64,000 bases of DNA from CAYFPO01 sp964345035. Its GTDB lineage: Bacteria > Fidelibacterota > Marinisomatia > SCGC-AAA003-L08 > GCA-002704045. A program made the position numbers and the translations under genes. The notes under the pieces are model-generated. The model was not told the DNA's origin, searched no databases, and was given only the letters and a program-made list of their open reading frames with translations. The DNA lies in assembly GCA_964345035.1 (NCBI GenBank), contig CAYFPO010000003.1, positions 1 to 64,000 on the forward strand. The letters run 5' to 3'. Below are positions 1 through 9,442 of the stretch, piece by piece (within the stretch, counting starts at the first letter, position 1; each line of letters starts with the position of its first letter).

Positions 1-782
1 GGAATAGCAACCAAACATCATTTTACATTCCTGATATAGTGGACAGCAGAAAAATCAAAAAGGAAATTGTTTCATTAAATTGGAAAACTGATAAATTTAC
101 AACTCCCGTAGATTTAATCACCCTTTGGGAATTTAACGATACTACCGGATTTTCTTTTATGAAATTTCTAAATAAAATTATTTCACCTATTGATTTACAA
201 AATCCTGATTTAGTATATATTGAATCCGCTATTGAAGAATTAGATGAGAGGATAACTGTAGAAGAAGATGATTCCGGATTAATAACGATTTCTGTATTAA
301 TGGAAGAACCTCAATTAGCATCGGATATTGCAAATTTCATCTCACAATATATTAAAATGTATATTAGTGAAGAAATGACTCTTCAATCCACTAGATACCG
401 GGAATTTATAGAAGATAGATTGGAGCATTCCAAGAGTGAATTATCCGCGAGTGAAGAAGATTTAACAAAATTCAGAAAGCACCATCCTTCTGCTCTTGAT
501 ACACCTGACCTTCAAATGGAACGAGCCAGGTTAATCAGAGATGTGAAATCCATTCAGGAAGTGTATTTAACCTTATTAACTCAATACGAAATAGCTAAAA
601 TAGAGGAATTAAAGGAAACTCCTGTAATCAATATTTTAGATAGGGCAGAACCTCCAATTGAAAATAAAATACCTAATAAATTACGTATTATATTTATAGG
701 ATTTTTTCTTTCAATTATAACTTCGAGTTATTATTGTTATTTTAATGAAAGAATAAATATACTAAAATCAATTTCAAATTAA
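1..782 (+). CDS. Wzz-like polysaccharide chain-length determinant, C-terminal part (5' truncated)
   Basis: The frame is open from the first base of the window, so the beginning of the gene, including the first membrane helix, is missing; a GTG at 39 lies inside the gene rather than at its start. The visible part has a mostly helical, charged periplasmic region with a coiled-coil-like stretch (around 'YREFIEDRLEHSKSELSASE'), then a Pro-containing segment ('RAEPPIENKIPNKLR') and a final membrane helix, which is the layout of Wzz/polysaccharide co-polymerase proteins. Such proteins sit in the inner membrane and set the length of O-antigen or capsule chains. It opens a polysaccharide cluster, with a Wzy-like polymerase 29 bases downstream. 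Family assignment rests on topology and context more than on any catalytic motif. Confidence 0.72.
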   Translation, partial: NSNQTSFYIPDIVDSRKIKKEIVSLNWKTDKFTTPVDLITLWEFNDTTGFSFMKFLNKIISPIDLQNPDLVYIESAIEELDERITVEEDDSGLITISVLMEEPQLASDIANFISQYIKMYISEEMTLQSTRYREFIEDRLEHSKSELSASEEDLTKFRKHHPSALDTPDLQMERARLIRDVKSIQEVYLTLLTQYEIAKIEELKETPVINILDRAEPPIENKIPNKLRIIFIGFFLSIITSSYYCYFNERINILKSISN

Positions 783-811
783 TTATTTAATTAATTATTT
801 ATTGATATTTT

Positions 812-2248
812 ATGCCATTAATGGAAAGTATTAAAAGGTTTGATTCAAATTTTGAATATGCATTAATCTTTTTTTTACCACTAGTTTTACTTCTTTTATT
901 AATTTATCTCCCAATAGATATTTTGTTACCTTCTTTAACGCTTGGAGTATTTTTATTATTATATATTTCAATTACCTATGAGAGACGTCTAATTTATGGT
1001 TTTTCTGGCCTCCGTCTCTTAGCAATCCCATCTATTATTATCACAACTTATACAGTATTTATTGCTCTGCCTTCAATATATATAATATCAATTAAAGAAC
1101 ACTCAAATGAAATTTATTATTTTTCATCCATAGTTTTATTTTACCCATTGTTTGCGATTGGATTACTTACAGGCAATTTATTTAAAAGAATTGATAAAAA
1201 GAAAATAGGCTTAATACCATATCAAAAGTTTCTACCACATAAATTTGATAAATTATTTTATGAGGTGTTACTTTTGTTATTTTCTGTTTCAATTTTAATT
1301 TTTATAGTATATTTATTTCGCGTAGATAAAATACCATTTTTAGAATTGATTCAGGACCCTGGAGGTAGTTCAAAATTTTTTAATTTAAGGGAGAGTGCAT
1401 TAAAAACATTAACAATGTCTAAATTAGAAAAATATATGTTTTTCTGGTTGAGATCTTTATTTGTACCATTTGGAATCATTGGTTCATTGTTTTTAACGAA
1501 TTATTATAAAAATAAAAACTATAAATATTTATTTATATTATTTTTAATCTTTGGATTAACAGTTAATACAATTACAATTGAAAAATCGCCTGTTGCATCT
1601 ATTTTCCTATCTATTGCTACTTTAATATTTTTAAAACAAGTGAAAATTAGACTTTGGTTGATGTCTTTGTTGATTATTGCAACCTTAGCTGGGCCAGTAA
1701 TTATAACTTATTTAATATTTATTGATAGAAGTAATTTATTTAATTTGATATTTTGGTCTTACTTTAACAGAATATTTATCATTCCATCTGAAGTGTTATA
1801 TTACTATTTTCAATATTTCCCTGATACTCATGATTTCTTAATAGGTCGATCTTCTCAACTATTTTCTTGGCTTTATCAGAATGGTACTTTCCCAATTTCT
1901 AATTATATTGCACAATTATGGTGGAATGACCCAAATACATCCGGTTCAGCAAACGCGATATTTTTAGGTAACTTTTGGGCAGATTTTGGAATGGTTGGTA
2001 CAATTATATCGTCTTTTATATTTGGAATAATTATACATATATTTGAATGGAAATTGTTAAAGACATCCAATTATAAAAAAAACTTTTTGTATATCACAAC
2101 TACTGCTGTATCACTACCAGTTTTTACATTTGGATTTTTTAGTTCTAATTTTACTATTTTATTCTTTACAAAGGGTTTAATATTTTTAGTATTATTCTTA
2201 ATAGGAATAGATTACTTACAGAATAAAATTAAACCCTTAACACAATAG
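812..2248 (+). CDS. O-antigen/oligosaccharide repeat-unit polymerase (Wzy-like)
   Basis: A 478-residue, very hydrophobic protein with about a dozen predicted membrane helices and one long loop around residues 330-395 containing the sequence 'RSSQLFSWLYQNGTFP'. Multi-helix proteins with a single large periplasmic loop, sitting between a Wzz-like protein and a flippase, are typically Wzy polymerases, which join lipid-linked repeat units in the periplasm. Wzy sequences diverge strongly, so the name relies on topology and neighbours. Composition is very A+T rich, as in the next gene, which is usual for O-antigen loci and may hint at horizontal exchange. An O-antigen ligase is the main alternative. 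Confidence 0.62.
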   Translation: MPLMESIKRFDSNFEYALIFFLPLVLLLLLIYLPIDILLPSLTLGVFLLLYISITYERRLIYGFSGLRLLAIPSIIITTYTVFIALPSIYIISIKEHSNEIYYFSSIVLFYPLFAIGLLTGNLFKRIDKKKIGLIPYQKFLPHKFDKLFYEVLLLLFSVSILIFIVYLFRVDKIPFLELIQDPGGSSKFFNLRESALKTLTMSKLEKYMFFWLRSLFVPFGIIGSLFLTNYYKNKNYKYLFILFLIFGLTVNTITIEKSPVASIFLSIATLIFLKQVKIRLWLMSLLIIATLAGPVIITYLIFIDRSNLFNLIFWSYFNRIFIIPSEVLYYYFQYFPDTHDFLIGRSSQLFSWLYQNGTFPISNYIAQLWWNDPNTSGSANAIFLGNFWADFGMVGTIISSFIFGIIIHIFEWKLLKTSNYKKNFLYITTTAVSLPVFTFGFFSSNFTILFFTKGLIFLVLFLIGIDYLQNKIKPLTQ

Positions 2249-2262
2249 GCACATAAAAACTC

Positions 2263-3702
2263 TTGACCAATTTCTTTTATCGCAAATTATCATTTAAATC
2301 AGATTTACTAATTACATTAATTAATGGTTTTGCTGTTATTGGCGGGATTTTTATTTTAAATGGTATCATTGCAAGAATGTATGGATTGGAAATTCTCGGT
2401 GAATTTTTACTTATTAAAAGAATATTAACTGCTGTCGTTGGGATTTTGCTAATTGGAATGAATATTGGATTACCAAATTATTTAAGTAGAAAATTTGAAA
2501 AGTCCTATGGTGACAATGCATTTCTAATATTTATTATTATAACAATTCCATTAACACTTCTCTTTATTAACATTTTAATGCGGTATAATATTTCTGGATT
2601 TTACCCAAACCAGTATTGGGTATATGTAATCTTTTCGTTAGGATTGACTTCTCAATTTATTACATACGCATTATTTCGGGGTTATATGTATATGATCAGT
2701 GCAAATATACTACAATTCCTTGGCACAGCAATAATACCAATAATGGTATTCTTATTAGCACCAAACTTGCACATTAGTTTGATGATCATTGGTTTAATTA
2801 TTTTCATAATTATGACCTTTTCATATTTAATTTGCAATAAGGGAATAAATTGGAGTGCGATTAACAAAAAGAAATCAAAAGCAATAATAAAGTATGGATT
2901 AACAAGAGTTATTAGTTTTATATCTCAGTTTATATTACTAGCAGGAATACCCATATTTATTGCATCCACAGTCGATCTTCACAGTGTTGCATACTTTAAT
3001 TCCAGTTTAAGTTTAGTTAGATTATCTTTATTGTTTGTAAATCCGATTGGAATGATTTTGTTACCGAGAATATCAAATAAATTAGCAAATGATAAAATCC
3101 AGGATGTATCTCAATATTTAGAGCTATTATTAAAAACAGGTTTTATCGTTAGTATATTGGGAACCGTTTATATTTTTATCAATGCACAACATATTTTATC
3201 CTTGTGGCTGGGTGAAGTTAGTACACGGGGAGCTAATATTTTAAGAGTAGTTATATTAGGTTTACCTTTTTTTACAATATCTGGGTTAGCTAGAAGTCCG
3301 ATTGATGCAGGATTTGAAAAAGGTAAGAATTCATTGGTCTATGGAATTGCAGCAATATCATTGATTGTTACTTTAATTTTAGGTTTAAATATTGGATTTA
3401 ATCCATTAAATATAGCATTGGCCAGTTTTATAATAAGTCAGATATTTGCTTTTATTGGTAGTTTATATTTTTTAAGTAACTTATTTAACTACAAATTGTT
3501 AGATGTTTATATAATACGTGACATAACAATAGGAATTTTAGTAATTTTGAGTGTCGACCTGTTAATTTCTTATATTAAGCTATCACATATTTTTCAATTA
3601 TTATCCAATAGCTGTATCTATTTAATAATGGGCTTATTATTTTATAAAAATGTTAAATCAGGTTGGCTCGCTGATATTAAGTCACACTTTGGCATTAATT
3701 AA
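2263..3702 (+). CDS. Polysaccharide flippase (Wzx/PST, MOP superfamily)
   Basis: A 479-residue integral membrane protein with about 12-14 helices. The N-terminal segment 'GFAVIGGIFILNGIIARMYG' resembles the first helix of PST/MATE-type flippases, and the 'NSSLSLVRLSLLFVNPIGMI' region resembles their mid-protein helix pair. These transporters move lipid-linked oligosaccharide units across the inner membrane. The start is TTG at 2263, 14 bases after the preceding stop; no strong ribosome binding site is visible. With the Wzy-like and Wzz-like genes upstream it completes a Wzx/Wzy-dependent assembly set. Confidence 0.78.
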   Translation: MTNFFYRKLSFKSDLLITLINGFAVIGGIFILNGIIARMYGLEILGEFLLIKRILTAVVGILLIGMNIGLPNYLSRKFEKSYGDNAFLIFIIITIPLTLLFINILMRYNISGFYPNQYWVYVIFSLGLTSQFITYALFRGYMYMISANILQFLGTAIIPIMVFLLAPNLHISLMIIGLIIFIIMTFSYLICNKGINWSAINKKKSKAIIKYGLTRVISFISQFILLAGIPIFIASTVDLHSVAYFNSSLSLVRLSLLFVNPIGMILLPRISNKLANDKIQDVSQYLELLLKTGFIVSILGTVYIFINAQHILSLWLGEVSTRGANILRVVILGLPFFTISGLARSPIDAGFEKGKNSLVYGIAAISLIVTLILGLNIGFNPLNIALASFIISQIFAFIGSLYFLSNLFNYKLLDVYIIRDITIGILVILSVDLLISYIKLSHIFQLLSNSCIYLIMGLLFYKNVKSGWLADIKSHFGIN

Positions 3703-3726
3703 TATATAATTTGAATTAAATAATTA

Positions 3727-4860
3727 ATGGGAAATAAAAAAGTATTTATTTTTACATCAGTACATCGATGGGATGATACTCGAATCTTTTATAAACAAGC
3801 AAAGTCATTATCTAAAGAGTTTACAGTAGAATTACATGCGCCTGCAGATTTTCAATACAAAAACATTGATAGAGTTTCAATATTTGGTTTGCCCAAATGG
3901 GAAAATGTTTCTGATAGAAAAAACATAAGGAAAGAAATATGGAAAAGGATTAAAAAATCTGATTCACACATATATCATTTTCACGACCCTGAATTACTTT
4001 GGATTGGAATTAAGATTAGATTATTGAAAAAAAAGCCTGTTATATATGATATTCATGAAGATTATGAGAGATCAATTCTTACTAAAAATTGGATACCTAA
4101 TTACTTGAAAGTAATCCTTAGTAAATTGTTTTATATCTTTGAAAAAATATCAGTAATGTTTATTCATAATGTTATTAACACAACAAATTTAATTGCGAAT
4201 AAATTTAATTCTAATTCAATAAATCAAATTGTCATATATAATTATCCCTTTATTCCCCAAAAAGATATTAATTTAAATTTAAAAAATGAAAATCTAATAG
4301 TCTATGTAGGAGGAATTTCAAAGATAAGAGGAATATTTGAAATAATACAAGCAATTGCTTTAGTAGCAAAAGATCAGTCTATCAAGCTAATTGTAATTGG
4401 TCCAATCCAGAATGATGAATTGGAAAATGAAATATTAGAAGCTATATCTAATTATGGAGTAGAGAAAAATATAAAATTAATGGGGTTTGTACCATATTCT
4501 GAAATTTTTAATTACATTGAAAAGGCAATTGTTGGTTTATTATGTTATTTACCGGTACCAAATCATTTAGTTACAATCCCAAATAAAATTTTTGAGTATA
4601 CTGCATCTGGCACTGCAGTGATTGCTTCAGATTTTCCTTTATACCGTGAAATAATTGATGATGCAAATTCAGGTATATTAGTAAACCCTACTAACCCAAC
4701 GGACATATCTAATGCAATAATAGAGGTTCTAAATAACCCCGGTCGTTTTAAACAAATGGGTCAAAATGGATATTCCGCTATTATGGAAAAATTTAATTGG
4801 GAAACGCAGGAAAAAAAGTTAATTAAATTTTACAAAACTCTATTACTCAATAAAATATGA
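3727..4860 (+). CDS. Family 4 glycosyltransferase (GT-B fold)
   Basis: A 377-residue cytoplasmic glycosyltransferase. The N-terminal half has 'HDPEL' (about 86-90) and 'YDIHEDY' (107-113). The C-terminal Rossmann half begins at 'YVGGISKIRG' (193-202) and carries 'NKIFEYTASG' (286-295) and 'FPLYREII' (303-310), where family 4 enzymes bind the nucleotide sugar through the E-x7-E region. It presumably adds one sugar to the growing lipid-linked repeat unit; donor and acceptor cannot be read from sequence. The stop overlaps the next start (ATGA at 4857-4860), so translation of the two glycosyltransferases is probably coupled. Confidence 0.85.
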   Translation: MGNKKVFIFTSVHRWDDTRIFYKQAKSLSKEFTVELHAPADFQYKNIDRVSIFGLPKWENVSDRKNIRKEIWKRIKKSDSHIYHFHDPELLWIGIKIRLLKKKPVIYDIHEDYERSILTKNWIPNYLKVILSKLFYIFEKISVMFIHNVINTTNLIANKFNSNSINQIVIYNYPFIPQKDINLNLKNENLIVYVGGISKIRGIFEIIQAIALVAKDQSIKLIVIGPIQNDELENEILEAISNYGVEKNIKLMGFVPYSEIFNYIEKAIVGLLCYLPVPNHLVTIPNKIFEYTASGTAVIASDFPLYREIIDDANSGILVNPTNPTDISNAIIEVLNNPGRFKQMGQNGYSAIMEKFNWETQEKKLIKFYKTLLLNKI

Positions 4861-5609
4861 ATGACTTAGTTTCAATTATCACTCCTTTATACAACTTAGA
4901 AGATTATATATCAGAAACTATTGAATCAGTTATAAATCAAAGTTATAAAAATTGGGAATTGATAATTATAGATGACTTTTCAACAGATAAAAGTGTTGAG
5001 TGTGTTAAACAATATAAAAATAAAGATTCAAGAATTATATTGATTAAGAATCCAAAAAATTATGGTCCTGCTATATCACGAAATAATGGATTAAACATTG
5101 TTAAAGGACGTTTTATATGCTTTCTTGACAGTGATGATTATTGGGCCCCACATAAGTTAGAAAATCAAGTAAGATTTATGATTACAAATAATTATGGATT
5201 TACATTCTCATCATATTATAAGGTAATTAATCAAAATGTAACTAAAAAAATTATCCAGGCAAAAAAAAAAGTTACTTATTCTGATATATTGAAATCAAAT
5301 TATATAGGTTGTTTAACAACCATGCTTGATAGAGAAAAAATTAATATTCCTATAGTCATGCCTGAAATATTAAAAAGACAAGATCATGCATTATGGATTA
5401 AAATAATAAAAAGCGGAGTTGAAGCTTATGGTATCAGCGAACCGCTTGCATATTACAGGGTGAGACAAAACTCAGTTTCATCAAATAAAATTGATGCAAT
5501 TCAACACCAATGGAAATTATATAGAAAAGTAGAAAAATTATCCTTTTATCGGAGTGTTTATTATATGTGTACGTATTCAATACATGGTTTAAAGAAAGAA
5601 TATTTTTAA
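4857..5609 (+). CDS. Family 2 glycosyltransferase (GT-A fold)
   Basis: A 250-residue GT-A enzyme. It begins with 'VSIITPLYNLEDYISETI' (5-22), followed by the nucleotide-binding acidic pair 'IIDDFSTD' (38-45) and the metal-binding 'FLDSDDYW' (89-96), all hallmarks of family 2. The C-terminal part has 'KRQDHALWIKI', corresponding to the acceptor-binding/catalytic base region. It overlaps the preceding glycosyltransferase by four bases and is followed directly by the initiating sugar-phosphate transferase, so it most likely acts in assembly of the same repeat unit. Linkage specificity is not predictable. Confidence 0.87.
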   Translation: MNDLVSIITPLYNLEDYISETIESVINQSYKNWELIIIDDFSTDKSVECVKQYKNKDSRIILIKNPKNYGPAISRNNGLNIVKGRFICFLDSDDYWAPHKLENQVRFMITNNYGFTFSSYYKVINQNVTKKIIQAKKKVTYSDILKSNYIGCLTTMLDREKINIPIVMPEILKRQDHALWIKIIKSGVEAYGISEPLAYYRVRQNSVSSNKIDAIQHQWKLYRKVEKLSFYRSVYYMCTYSIHGLKKEYF

Positions 5610-6980
5610 TTGAAACTCAGAGAAATCAGACAACACAACACACTTGCAACTATAACTGTCTTATCTCTATTGGTTATTGACATTGTTGCATTTTATTTGG
5701 CTTACAACGTATTCGGATGGTTTAATTTTAAGTATCCATTCAGGATTGGTGCATTTGTTGTTATTTTCTTATACTTGTTTAAAAGATATAATCCCGCACC
5801 TCAAATATCCATTACAGACGAGTTAAAAATAATTTTGAAATTAATAATTACATTGCTGGCAATCAGATTTTTACTAATTTTGATTTTTGGCGGTATTAAC
5901 CTTCATGTTGCCAGAATGGAGTTTTTATTTTCTATCATCCTGTTTTTCTTTTTATCATTTGGTCGGGTATTAGTGAGATTAACACAGAAAAAATTGTTAA
6001 AATTTGGTATTGGTTTAAGGAATGTAATTTTAATAGGATCAGGTGAAAAGTCGATAGAATTAATTCACTTAATAAATTCACACCCGCATTATGGATATAA
6101 ATTAATTGGCTATGGTAATGAGAAGAATTCTGTTAAAATGGATAATATTTTACCATATATAGGATCAATAAAACATTGTAAGCAATTTATGAATCAAAAT
6201 AAAATTCACGACATAATTATTTCACTGGACCACCATAATCACCATAAGATTTTGGAAATATTGGGTCAATTGGAAAATCCTTCAAGCTGTATAAAAATCG
6301 TCCCGGATATGTATGAAGCAATCACAGGTCAATTCAAAATGAACAAGGTGAGTAATCTGCCATTGGTTGATATTAAGCCTGAAATATTAACGGAATATCA
6401 AAGAATTATAAAAAAATCTATAGATATTATTATTTCAGTTTTGGGATTAATTATTATGATGCCAGTTTGTTTGTTTATAGGTATTCTAATTAAAATTGAA
6501 TCCAAAGGTCCAGTTATTTATTCACAGGTGAGAATAGGTCAATACAGAAATAAATTTAAATTACTGAAATTCAGGACAATGTTAAATGATTCAGAAATTG
6601 AAACCGGGCCAGTATGGGCAAAGAAAAATGATCCGCGTATTACTAAAGTAGGCAGAATTCTCAGAAAAATCAGGTTGGATGAAATACCCCAGCTTGTGAA
6701 TGTAATTAGAGGTGAAATGAGTCTGGTTGGACCTCGGCCAGAAAGACCATATTTTGTAGATAAGCTCTGCGAAGAATATCCCTATTATGTAAGAAGATTA
6801 AGTGTTAAACCCGGAATAACAGGTTGGGCACAGGTAGTAGGTTCCTATGATTCAACTATTGAAAATGTAAAGAATAAATTAAAATTGGATTTCTTTTATA
6901 TAGAGAATATTTCTTTAATATTGGATATTAAAATTCTCTTATTGACAATATGGTCAATTTTTAAATTGGAAGGACATTAA
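5610..6980 (+). CDS. Polyprenyl glycosylphosphotransferase (WbaP-like initiating enzyme)
   Basis: A 456-residue enzyme that starts repeat-unit synthesis by moving a sugar phosphate from a nucleotide sugar to undecaprenyl phosphate. It has four or five N-terminal membrane helices (1-130), a Rossmann-like 'CoA-binding' domain starting at 'VILIGSGEKSIELI' (about 139), and a C-terminal sugar-transferase domain (from about 265) with a membrane re-entrant helix, 'FKLLKFRTM', 'RLDEIPQLVNVIRGEMSLVG', 'GPRPERPYF' and 'KPGITGWAQV'. This is the full PF13727 plus PF02397 arrangement. The start is TTG at 5610, directly after the upstream stop. Its TAA stop (6978-6980) is followed in the same frame by uxs. 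Confidence 0.92.
   Translation: MKLREIRQHNTLATITVLSLLVIDIVAFYLAYNVFGWFNFKYPFRIGAFVVIFLYLFKRYNPAPQISITDELKIILKLIITLLAIRFLLILIFGGINLHVARMEFLFSIILFFFLSFGRVLVRLTQKKLLKFGIGLRNVILIGSGEKSIELIHLINSHPHYGYKLIGYGNEKNSVKMDNILPYIGSIKHCKQFMNQNKIHDIIISLDHHNHHKILEILGQLENPSSCIKIVPDMYEAITGQFKMNKVSNLPLVDIKPEILTEYQRIIKKSIDIIISVLGLIIMMPVCLFIGILIKIESKGPVIYSQVRIGQYRNKFKLLKFRTMLNDSEIETGPVWAKKNDPRITKVGRILRKIRLDEIPQLVNVIRGEMSLVGPRPERPYFVDKLCEEYPYYVRRLSVKPGITGWAQVVGSYDSTIENVKNKLKLDFFYIENISLILDIKILLLTIWSIFKLEGH
6968..6974 (+). promoter_or_regulatory. Shine-Dalgarno sequence placing the uxs start at ATT 6981
   Basis: The bases GGAAGGA lie six bases upstream of the ATT at 6981 and inside the 3' end of the glycosylphosphotransferase gene. 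No ATG, GTG or TTG in frame lies between the in-frame TAA (6978-6980) and the beginning of the conserved NAD-binding motif, so this site decides the start. Confidence 0.6.
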
Positions 6981-7904
6981 ATTAGGATATTAGTTACAGG
7001 CGGAGCAGGGTTTATCGGATCCCATTTATGTGATCGTTTATTAGATGATGGTCAGGAAGTCCTTTGTTTGGATAATTTATTTACAGGTTCTAAAGATAAT
7101 ATCAGGCATTTACTAACCCATGATCATTTTGAATTCATTCGCCATGACATAGTAGAACCAGTATTCCTTGAAGTGGACCAAATATATAATTTGGCTTGTC
7201 CTGCTAGTCCCATACATTATCAGTACAATCCTGTTAAAACAATTAAAACCTCAGTAATGGGAACGATTAATATGCTGGGATTGGCAAAGCGGGTAAAAGC
7301 CAGAATCCTGCAGGCATCCACCAGTGAAATTTACGGCAATCCTGAAATTCATCCTCAGGTTGAATCCTATTGGGGGAATGTCAATACAATTGGTATTCGA
7401 TCTTGCTACGATGAAGGGAAAAGATGTGCAGAAACTTTATTTTTTGATTATCACCGTCAAAATAATGTGGATATAAGAGTAGCAAGAATTTTTAATACCT
7501 ATGGCCCAAGAATGGATAAAAATGATGGCAGGGTGATCAGTAATTTTATTGTCCAGGCATTAAAAGGTGAAGATATTACAATTTATGGTGATGGTTCACA
7601 TACACGGTCATTTTGTTATATTGATGATATGGTCAATGGATTGATCGATCTTATGGATAACTCTAAAACAGGTCCCATCAATTTAGGAAATCCAAATGAA
7701 TCATCAATAAGGAAAATTGCTGAACAGATTAAGAATATGTGTAAATCCACTTCAAAAATTACATATTTGAACTTACCGGATGATGATCCGGTACAAAGAA
7801 AACCAGATATACAACTTGCAGAAAATACTCTTAATTGGAACCCCAAGATAACATTGGAGAAAGGACTACAAAAAACTATTACTTATTTTAAAAGTATATT
7901 ATGA
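6981..7904 (+). CDS. uxs: UDP-glucuronate decarboxylase (UDP-xylose synthase), ATT start
   Basis: An extended short-chain dehydrogenase of 307 residues that decarboxylates UDP-glucuronate to UDP-xylose. From ATT 6981 it reads 'RILVTGGAGFIGSHL', the N-terminal NAD-binding GxxGxxG; the first canonical in-frame codon (TTG 7068) would delete this motif, so it cannot be the real start. Signatures typical of UXS rather than dTDP-glucose dehydratase are 'ACPASPIHYQYNPVKTIK', 'STSEIYG' (Thr114 region), 'SCYDEGKR' (catalytic Tyr143 and Lys147) and 'ARIFNTYGPRM'. The gene sits in the same frame as the preceding one, directly after its TAA. It probably supplies UDP-xylose (or UDP-arabinose after epimerisation) for the polysaccharide. 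A misread base (ATG to ATT) is the alternative to a genuine ATT start. Confidence 0.88.
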   Translation: MRILVTGGAGFIGSHLCDRLLDDGQEVLCLDNLFTGSKDNIRHLLTHDHFEFIRHDIVEPVFLEVDQIYNLACPASPIHYQYNPVKTIKTSVMGTINMLGLAKRVKARILQASTSEIYGNPEIHPQVESYWGNVNTIGIRSCYDEGKRCAETLFFDYHRQNNVDIRVARIFNTYGPRMDKNDGRVISNFIVQALKGEDITIYGDGSHTRSFCYIDDMVNGLIDLMDNSKTGPINLGNPNESSIRKIAEQIKNMCKSTSKITYLNLPDDDPVQRKPDIQLAENTLNWNPKITLEKGLQKTITYFKSIL

Positions 7905-9400
7905 ATAATTTGAGAAAGTTTTATCTGTTCATTTTAATTTCTATGATTTATCCCCAGGGTTTAAATGTTGATGACGGGAAAAGAAATCAGATTAATTCTG
8001 AAATTCTGTCAATTGTTGAATCAAAAATATCTAAAGATATATTTATCCATCCAGTCAGACAGAAAAAATTAGAAAACTCATATTATAATTTTATTCATAA
8101 TATTTCCAACAACTTAAAAGTAGAACCTGTTATGGCGTTTAGATGGAGTAATGGTGGATTTGAAATTGATTCTTTAAATACTCCAACATCAGTCTTTTGG
8201 ATTACTCCTGGAGTGAAAATCTCAACTACTATTCCAATTATTAATCCATTTTCAAGTGTTTGGTTATATGCCTGGGGTCGTTTTAATAAGCACTCTGCTT
8301 TTGGATTTAATGGCAATTCAATTGTGGATGACCAAATATTATTTCAATACAACCCTGAATATAGTTCAGAATTTTATGTGAACACCAAAAAACCTGAGAA
8401 TGGTATTGATTTTGATTCCGGTGAGGGTGGAATAGCAATGATGTCACCTGCAATTTCTATTGCTTATGGCAAATTCCGATCAAGTTTAGGACCAATATAC
8501 AGAGGCAATCTAAGTATCTCTAGAGAAATGCCGCCATTTCAGCAATTATTTATGAATATAGATATAGGTAAACATGTAACATTTACCTATTTATTGGGTT
8601 CACTGTATTCAGATATTGCTGATGATGCTTTAACAGAATATTTTGAGACAAATGATACAAATAACAGAGCTCCCGTATTGCCAAGATATGTTGTAAATCA
8701 TAGATTGGATTTTCAACCGATCCCAACCTTAAGAATAGGACTTTATGAGCAAGTAATAATTGGTGCAAGAAGTTTGCCGATGGAGTATTTAAATCCCCTC
8801 GTTCCATTTTGGTCGGTTCAGCATGCACTTGGAGATTTAGATAATGTTCAAATGGGGATTGATTTCGATTGGATATTTCATAAAAATAGAATGTATGGTT
8901 CATTTTTAATGGATGAATGGTCACCTTATAAAAGTTTTGATTCCGATGAAAATCATAACTGGTTTGCCTGGCAGATTGGATATTCCAATTTATTGAAGGA
9001 CAATCTACTGTTAAAATGTGAGTATTCTCATTTAGAACCTCAAATATACGCACACAAATTTGAAATTAATATTCCAGAGCACCATAATTATCCGATAGGG
9101 TTTTGGAGTGATGGAAATTCCGACGACATCTGGGTTGGTATATTTTGGTATAAAGGAAAATTTGTTGGAGAATTATCCTATGAGCAAACTAGATTTAAAG
9201 AAAAAGAATACGGTGAAAATATTCAATTTTTAAACGGGGAGTATAAACTCAGGCAAAAAAATACATTAAAAATTAGAAGAGAAATTTTAAATGGTTTTAT
9301 TTCAGAAATATCAATAGGTTATATTTCCAATGAAATGTTATACAAGGCTAACCAATTTACATATTTAAATTTTTCTCTTCTTTATAACATCCCATTTTAA
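7901..9400 (+). CDS. Wzi-like capsule assembly outer-membrane protein
   Basis: A 499-residue secreted protein with a hydrophobic signal sequence ('FYLFILISMIYPQGLN') and a body of alternating aromatic/polar beta-strands ending in an aromatic C-terminal strand ('TYLNFSLLYNIPF'), which indicates an outer-membrane beta-barrel. Segments such as 'FGKHVTFTYLLGS'-type strands, 'LPRYVVNHRLDF' and 'ARSLPMEYLNPLVPF' resemble the capsule-assembly Wzi family, whose members hold exopolysaccharide at the cell surface. It starts at an ATG overlapping the uxs stop by four bases and closes the polysaccharide operon, which fits a role in surface attachment. The call is from general resemblance; another porin-like barrel is possible. 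Confidence 0.6.
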   Translation: MNNLRKFYLFILISMIYPQGLNVDDGKRNQINSEILSIVESKISKDIFIHPVRQKKLENSYYNFIHNISNNLKVEPVMAFRWSNGGFEIDSLNTPTSVFWITPGVKISTTIPIINPFSSVWLYAWGRFNKHSAFGFNGNSIVDDQILFQYNPEYSSEFYVNTKKPENGIDFDSGEGGIAMMSPAISIAYGKFRSSLGPIYRGNLSISREMPPFQQLFMNIDIGKHVTFTYLLGSLYSDIADDALTEYFETNDTNNRAPVLPRYVVNHRLDFQPIPTLRIGLYEQVIIGARSLPMEYLNPLVPFWSVQHALGDLDNVQMGIDFDWIFHKNRMYGSFLMDEWSPYKSFDSDENHNWFAWQIGYSNLLKDNLLLKCEYSHLEPQIYAHKFEINIPEHHNYPIGFWSDGNSDDIWVGIFWYKGKFVGELSYEQTRFKEKEYGENIQFLNGEYKLRQKNTLKIRREILNGFISEISIGYISNEMLYKANQFTYLNFSLLYNIPF

Positions 9401-9442
9401 CCCGTAATTTTACTTTAAATTAACAGGAACTAAATATCAAAC

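Noticed and set aside
8583..9053. 156-codon open frame on the minus strand
   Set aside because: It is fully antisense to the Wzi-like gene, has no recognisable domain or ribosome site, and its length is explained by the low stop frequency opposite the coding frame.
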